Positions 58,895 through 64,000 of a DNA stretch of 64,000 nt are shown one piece after another. This stretch comes from Cryptomeria japonica. Lineage: Eukaryota; Streptophyta; Pinopsida; Cupressales; Cupressaceae. Position 1 is the stretch's first letter. The number at the start of each line of letters is the position of its first letter. The stretch covers positions 102,014,239 to 102,078,238 of the forward strand of contig NC_081413.1 in assembly GCF_030272615.1 (NCBI RefSeq). Direction: 5' to 3'. Below the pieces are notes generated by a model, which did not search any database, was not told where the DNA came from, and worked only from the letters and a program-made list of their open reading frames with translations. Position numbers and translations under genes: made by a program.

Positions 58895-59095
58895 TACGCG
58901 ATTTAGAAACTAAAACACCGTATAGGGTTTTAGTTTCTAAACCATGTATGGGGTTTTAAAAACTAAACCGCATACATGGTTAGTATACTATAAACCTCAT
59001 ATGCGGTTTAGCTTCGTTTAGGCTCAAAAAAATGAGGCTAAACACGTACGGGGTTTTTTAAAATTGAAATACCCCATACGCGTTTGTTGTTTTTT
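58895..59095 (-). repeat. Right subterminal repeats of T
   Basis: At least six units with cores such as CCGTATAGGGTTTTAG, CATGTATGGGGTTTTAAA and CACGTACGGGGTTTTTTAAA, in both orientations. The same core lies at 8844-8990. Confidence 0.75.
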
Positions 59096-59106
59096 CAAAA
59101 AAAATT

Positions 59107-59151
59107 TGGGGTGTGTCCACTTTTTTTCACACCATCTTGGTGCACACACCC
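59107..59151 (-). repeat. Right terminal inverted repeat of T, hairpin-forming
   Basis: Reads inward GGGTGTGTGCACCAAGATGG, TGTGAAAAAAAGTGGACACACCCC. The outer GGGGTGTG and inner CACACCCC can pair, so the end can fold on itself. Confidence 0.75.
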
Positions 59152-59155
59152 CTAT

Positions 59156-60663
59156 TCCATTAAAAATTTCATCAATCTAAGCAATCAAACAACTTTTACC
59201 ACTAGCATTCAAGTGAAAGATATTACCTTTAGTCTTTGTACCTGATGCAATCTCAGTTTCGGAGCTACTCAAGATCTCACATTTTCCATTCTTAAATTGC
59301 AAGCTATATCCCTTATCAACCATCTGACCAACACTCAAAAAATTATTCTTTAAACCTTCAACATACAATACATCATCAATATTGTGCTTACCATGAAGAG
59401 AAATAGAACCTTTGTCACGGATTACACAAGCTTTGTTATCACCAAATCTTACTATACCACCATCATACTTTTCTAAATTTACAAATTTACTTTTATCACT
59501 TGTCATATGATGAGAGAAACCACTATCAATTGTCCATTCATCTTTCTCCTTAACTTTATCAACTAAAGCTTTCTCCTCATTAATGTAGCTTGTAGAATCT
59601 GAAGTTACAAGATCATCTTCCTTGATAGCAATGAACAAAAATTCATCTCTTGAATTTCCCTTATCCGACTCATCATCGGTCACACCTTCATCAATAGCAT
59701 AGTAACACTTCTAATATTTAGGCTTATATGGCTTAAATGGCTTCTTAGTATTTTTATCTCTTTCTGGACACCTTGATGCAAAATGTCCTATCTTACTACA
59801 TGAAAAAAATTTAAGAGGAAAGTTTCCTTCATACTTATCGGCACCTTTAGGTAATCTTTTGGCAATAAGTGCTTCAAGCTCCTCAAGCTCTCTTTTTTCA
59901 TCTTCTATCTCTTCCATCTGTTTCTCATATCTGGATACTCTTGTAGAACTTTCTCCCAGATTATATCTCTGCTTCCCTTAAACAATATCTTTGAATGTAG
60001 ATTCAGTCTTAGGAAGAGAGTCTCCAAACTCACTCAGCTCCAAAGCAGCAAGTTTACCAATCAACATGTCTCTTGTCACATTTGTCATAGTCTGGATCTC
60101 ATCAATAGTCGCATCTTTATGTTTCTAAACATGAGGCAAGGATCTCAACACTTTAGAAACAATCTCAAATTCTTCTAATACTCCACCGACACATCTGATT
60201 CCACACACAAGCTCATTCACTTTCTACATAAAAGAAGTAATGCTGTCATCTTCACTCATCTTCAAGTTCTCATATTTACCCTTCAAGCTCTACAACTTAG
60301 AAATCTTCACATGACTATCACCTTCATGCAAGGTCTCCAACTTTATCCAGATTTCATGAACAGTCTCTAAGTCAATCACATTAGTCATTTTAGAATCTAA
60401 CAAGGCACTCAACAATGCTTCCTTAGCTACAATATTGAATTATTCTTCCTTTATCTCATCCAGAGTAGTAGGACCATTCTGAGGAACATTATATACATTC
60501 TTAGTAATCTTTTAGTACTCTTCTCCAATGCATCGCAAATGACATTGCATCCAACTTTTCCAAAGAGTGTAGTTTGTTCAATCAAATCTCGGACTATCCT
60601 TCTCGAAACAAAGGTTGTCATCTTGGATCTCCTCAAGCGATCAAGCTTCTTCCATAGGATCTA
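59156..60663 (-). pseudogene. Copia C gag and protease
   Basis: Minus strand: gag from about 60636 includes WMQCHLRCIGEEY, then the copia gag core down to 59920. A knuckle FFSCSKIGHFASRC follows (first Cys changed to Phe). The protease site is WTIDSGFSHHMTSDK (Asp kept), then VRFGDNKACVIRDKG and LKNNFLSVGQMVDKGY. It ends CLIA-stop-IDE at the T insertion; the remaining codons are at 8008 and below. Frame changes and stops make it non-functional. Confidence 0.85.
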
Positions 60664-60677
60664 GGTTTGATACCAAT
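60664..60677 (-). promoter_or_regulatory. Degenerate primer binding site of copia C
   Basis: Minus strand ATTGGTATCAAACC next to the LTR resembles the initiator-Met site TGGTATCAGAGC. Confidence 0.7.
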
Positions 60678-61288
60678 TGTTGGAAACAATGCAGCAAACT
60701 GAGGGGGGGGGGGTGAATTAGTTTGCACAAACACTTACTACAACTTAAACCACAAATCAGATCTAATAATTAACAGTTAAAGCATGAGACAACACCACAT
60801 CAATAACACACATAACACCAAGGTTTTGACGTGAAAAAATTGGTTAGGGAAAAACCATGGTGGTGACCTACCCACAATGAGATAATACCCTATTAGGAGT
60901 AAATGAAATATTACAATGGGAATGCACATGCATTTAGGCACATTTCCTAGAACTCACTGCTCGATCAAGAAACTCAGAAAGGCTACAACCCTTAGGGAAG
61001 TCTCACTGCCTTACAGGAAGTCTCACTGACTTACAAAATCATTTAGACAACAATCCAGATTACATGAACTGTGAAAATAGCATCTCCATATGCCTGAGTA
61101 CAGTTTTGGTTAAGCTCTCTGTAAAATCTTCTCTGCAACACACTTCTTCACACACCTCACACAACTTCCCTGCTACTGAATGATTGATACAATATTCTCA
61201 CATAGCATGATAACTCACAATGATTATTACATTCATTTATACAAGTCATCAACTTGTATTCAAGGTTAGCTAAACACTTAATACAAAT

Positions 61289-62865
61289 TGTAGACACCCA
61301 CAATGAATTAAGTGAATTTTATTCATTTAATTATCCCTAATTCTTCCAATTAATTAAATTAAGGTTTAACTAATACTCCTATTCTTCTAATTGACCTTTT
61401 AATCAAATTAAAGATTCGATTAAATATCCTTCTTCTAGCCTAACCTATTAATTAAACTAAGGTTTTGATTAAGTACCCTTAGCCATTTGATTGAATAAAT
61501 CTTATTTATTTGATTAAAATCCCTTTTTCCACTTTTTATTAAATTCACATTTAATTGAAAATCCCCTTTGCAAATAAATAAATCATTATTTATTTGTGAA
61601 TAGTCTCCCTCACTTGCAAAATCCTACAAATGCAAGTTGCATCCCTTTTGGCTAAATTAAACCATTTTTAATTTTATCTATTTTCCCTCACCCACTTGCA
61701 TTCTACTACATCTCCTACTTGCCTCCATAATCATCCTTCTAGAAACCTCCTAATCCCATCCTAATCATGTCTAATCTCCTAATCATGTCCTTTCCCTAAA
61801 TTTGGGGGAGTCACTTCTCCAAATTTGGAAGAAAGACTTCAAAATTCATTTAAGACTTTATCTATATCAACAAGTTAACTTGTTGAGTCTTCCAAACATG
61901 TAAGGCTCTTACATAAACCACTAGTGGTTTTACTCTTTGAGAAAGTTAGGCTCCAAAGTCTTCAAAAGGAATTTAATGCCTCTTACAAGACCACACCCCT
62001 TAGCCATGATGGTTGTCCCTTTAACCATTTTCCCATGTTACACAAGAGTTTACCTCTTGGGTAATAATGTGCCTCCCTAGTTAATGATGTTATCCAATGA
62101 TGTCACTCCTTGAGGTTATCCCTAATTGCTTTCTTATCATCTAATACTTATTTAGCATCCCCTCAAGCCCTCTCAAAGTGACATTTGTCAACTTGGGATT
62201 GGATTGAATCTCTCCCATGGATTGATAACTTTTGAATCCTAGCCCTTGTTGAGATTACTCAATCTCAACCATCCATTTCTCTATTTTGCCTATAAATAGA
62301 GCTCATTTCTTCAATTCAAAGATCTCAATCTTGTGCATCAAAATTATAGTCTTTTGCAAGTTATCAAAGGATCTCATTGATCACCTTCAAGCATCCAAGC
62401 CTTCTATCATTAGCATCATAGCATTTAGCTTAATTGCATTATGTTTTAGATCATATCAATTACATGCTTTTTCATATTCATCTAGCTTAATTAGCTCATC
62501 ATAATCTTCAATTTGGAATTAACTTAGCCGCATATCATTTCCAGCATCTTGATCATAACTAGATTTTCATCTTGCATCCTTAGCTTTCATTCATATCATC
62601 ATCTCACCATTCACTAGGATCTTAGTTGCATTCATTTTGATCCTAGAATCATCATTTAAATCTCATTCTCTAGGTTGAATTCCAAGAGATCAAGTGCTCT
62701 TTCAAGTGAGGGCCACCTTGAATCTTAAGGATCTTTAGGGATAGAGGAGCATGGAACAATTTTGAGAGTTTTTGGTTCACTAACATGTTTTGTGATTACT
62801 AACTCTAATGCAATGTTTCATTTGTGTGTTTGAGGTGTTTTCTTCCATTGCAGGATGATACCACA
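61289..62865 (+). mobile_element. Solo LTR S3, gypsy-like
   Basis: 1577 bases, TGTAGACACCCAC...GATGATACCACA, inserted in the copia C LTR. A TATA box in CCTATAAATAGAGC lies at about 62290, in plus orientation. The first 300 bases repeat words such as AATTAAATTAAGGTTT. I cannot see a target duplication (CAAAT left, TTTAT right), so the end points are tentative. Confidence 0.55.
62290..62298 (+). promoter_or_regulatory. TATA box of LTR S3
   Basis: TATAAATAG in the U3 part of S3, about 575 bases before its 3' end. Confidence 0.5.
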
Positions 62866-63627
62866 TTTATGACACACAAAAATTACAAAATAATAACTTC
62901 ACACGCTACAACATTGCATGCAAACCAAAACAATGTCGGCTAAGACATAGTCTGGACCTAAACAACCACCGCAAATACACAACACCTCCAACAATTACGC
63001 ATTGATCATCCACAACATGCTACAATCACCAATAATGTCGCATAATATGAAGAACATCACCGGACAAAGAAAATCTTCAATAACATGCACAATAATCAAT
63101 GTGGACCGCCAATATGCATAGAAAACGATCTAGAGATACTCACAAGCAACGTGAATTGCACCACAATAACTACAATAACTCAGATTACTAGAATCGTCAT
63201 CATCTCTCTACCGAAGCTCAAGAACATCAACATAATTGACTGTCAACCTGAAAGATTCACTTGTGGATTTCCAAATCATGAACCAATCAAACTAAGGACA
63301 CACATCAATGTCCAAAATACATCCCACACATCTGCAACTAAAGATATTACAATTTTAGAGCAATATGAAGCATGAACTAGAATACTAAATAATACAAAAA
63401 ATTGAATAACATCCTTAATAATGGATCTCATAACTCGATCAAATCAATATGCGGACCTTTGAAACTTATGCTGAATCAACTATAGATAAGAATCTAAAAA
63501 CCCATTAAACCACATCAGCTCATCTGCAACACACAGGCTAAACAAACACATCCAATCAAATTGCGACACTAGAATACACAGAAGAATATGTTGACATCAA
63601 TGACAACACATCAACCAATGTCCAACA

Positions 63628-64000
63628 TAATTGTCATGGATTAAGAATGAAGTGTAAAAGCCTAATTTTAATGCTTACTTATGGTAGAGTTATTTTGTAG
63701 TTTGCAATAGATTTATTAATTGATCTTTGATGTTATTAATATTTGATAACTAAATTATCGTTCTAGTTACCATAATTTATTGAAGGGTTATAATTTATCT
63801 TAGTTATATCATTTAGAGAGGTTATAGCTACCATTTTATCAAGATACTAAGTACAATAATATTAATTATTATTTATTTTCTCAATTAGAAAGTTACTACC
63901 CTTTAATGATTGATTTGGAATGTAATAGTAATTCAAGTTTGGTTATCAATTGATGATTATTAACACTTCCTTATCATTGATTTAAAATTTGTTACTCTTC
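63628..64000. other. Sequence outside copia C
   Basis: AT-rich, with repeated words TTATTAATT and GATTGATTT. TAATT next to the LTR is presumably the copia C target duplication; its partner is outside the window. Nothing else is recognised. Confidence 0.5.

Larger units (their letters stand above)
60678..63627 (-). repeat. 5' LTR of copia C, interrupted by S3
   Basis: It starts TGTTGGAAACAATGCAGC and ends ATGTCCAACA. Parts match the copia A LTR in words and order (GGGGTGAATYAG, ACAAGTCATCAAC, GACATCAATGACAACA). Without S3 it is about 1370 bases. The element continues off the left edge of the window. Confidence 0.8.

Noticed and set aside
62286-62504. 72-codon frame after the S3 TATA box
   Set aside because: No family resemblance and low-complexity Ser/Ile-rich sequence in an LTR; most likely chance.

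Overview
This window looks like intergenic heterochromatin from a seed plant with a large, repeat-rich genome. I suspect a gymnosperm, but that is an inference: no host gene, rRNA or tRNA is present to place it. Almost everything can be read as transposable elements inserted into one another. Most of the nesting can be proven from target-site duplications (TSDs) and from reading frames or LTRs that resume on the far side of each insertion.

The outer layer is a Ty1/copia element on the minus strand (copia C). Its pol starts off the left edge (1-302), continues at 6382-8008, and its gag/protease lies at 59156-60663, followed by the 5' LTR (60678-63627). It is broken by two insertions. Element U (303-6381, TSD AGTAC) carries a decayed long coding region that I do not recognise. 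Transposon T (8009-59151) is a terminal-inverted-repeat DNA transposon swollen to 51 kb. T keeps subterminal repeats near both ends, a decayed transposase-like gene on the plus strand (51382-53068), and a facing minus-strand gene for which I can build an 11-exon GT-AG model (56110-58763).

Inside T sit a gag-only LTR element G1 (9072-15599) and a second minus-strand copia, copia A (15823-49050, TSD GTGAA/GTGCA). Copia A contains a plus-strand copia, copia B (17854-41807, TSD TTTCC/ATTCC), an unclassified 2.1-kb insertion X (42665-44760) and a solo LTR S2 (47476-48680, TSD GAATC). The 5' LTR of copia B is itself split twice: by solo LTR S1 (18106-27078, TSD TGTTA) and by the gag-protease LTR element G2 (27828-35541, TSD TCCAC). 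S1 is split 7 bases from its end by element N (18113-25607, flanking repeat GTTGGC).

Element N is the freshest and most interesting item. It has two 1154-bp LTRs with about 8 differences, a perfect initiator-Met primer site and a purine tract. It also has two intact ORFs: a coiled-coil protein with five CCHC zinc knuckles, and an 1108-aa protein of unknown function. It has no protease, integrase or reverse transcriptase, so it must move with enzymes from another element. Copies of TCGGT are packed into its LTR and recur inside it.

All other coding sequences are broken. Many in-frame stops are explained by C-to-T (or G-to-A) change of CAG, CAA, CGA or TGG codons, as expected for methylated, silenced plant transposons. 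The rest of the window is CT microsatellite with a 'GGACCCC' minisatellite (49051-50935), a 357-bp tandem array (52990-55210) holding a hAT-like MITE (54161-54958), and AT-rich spacer.
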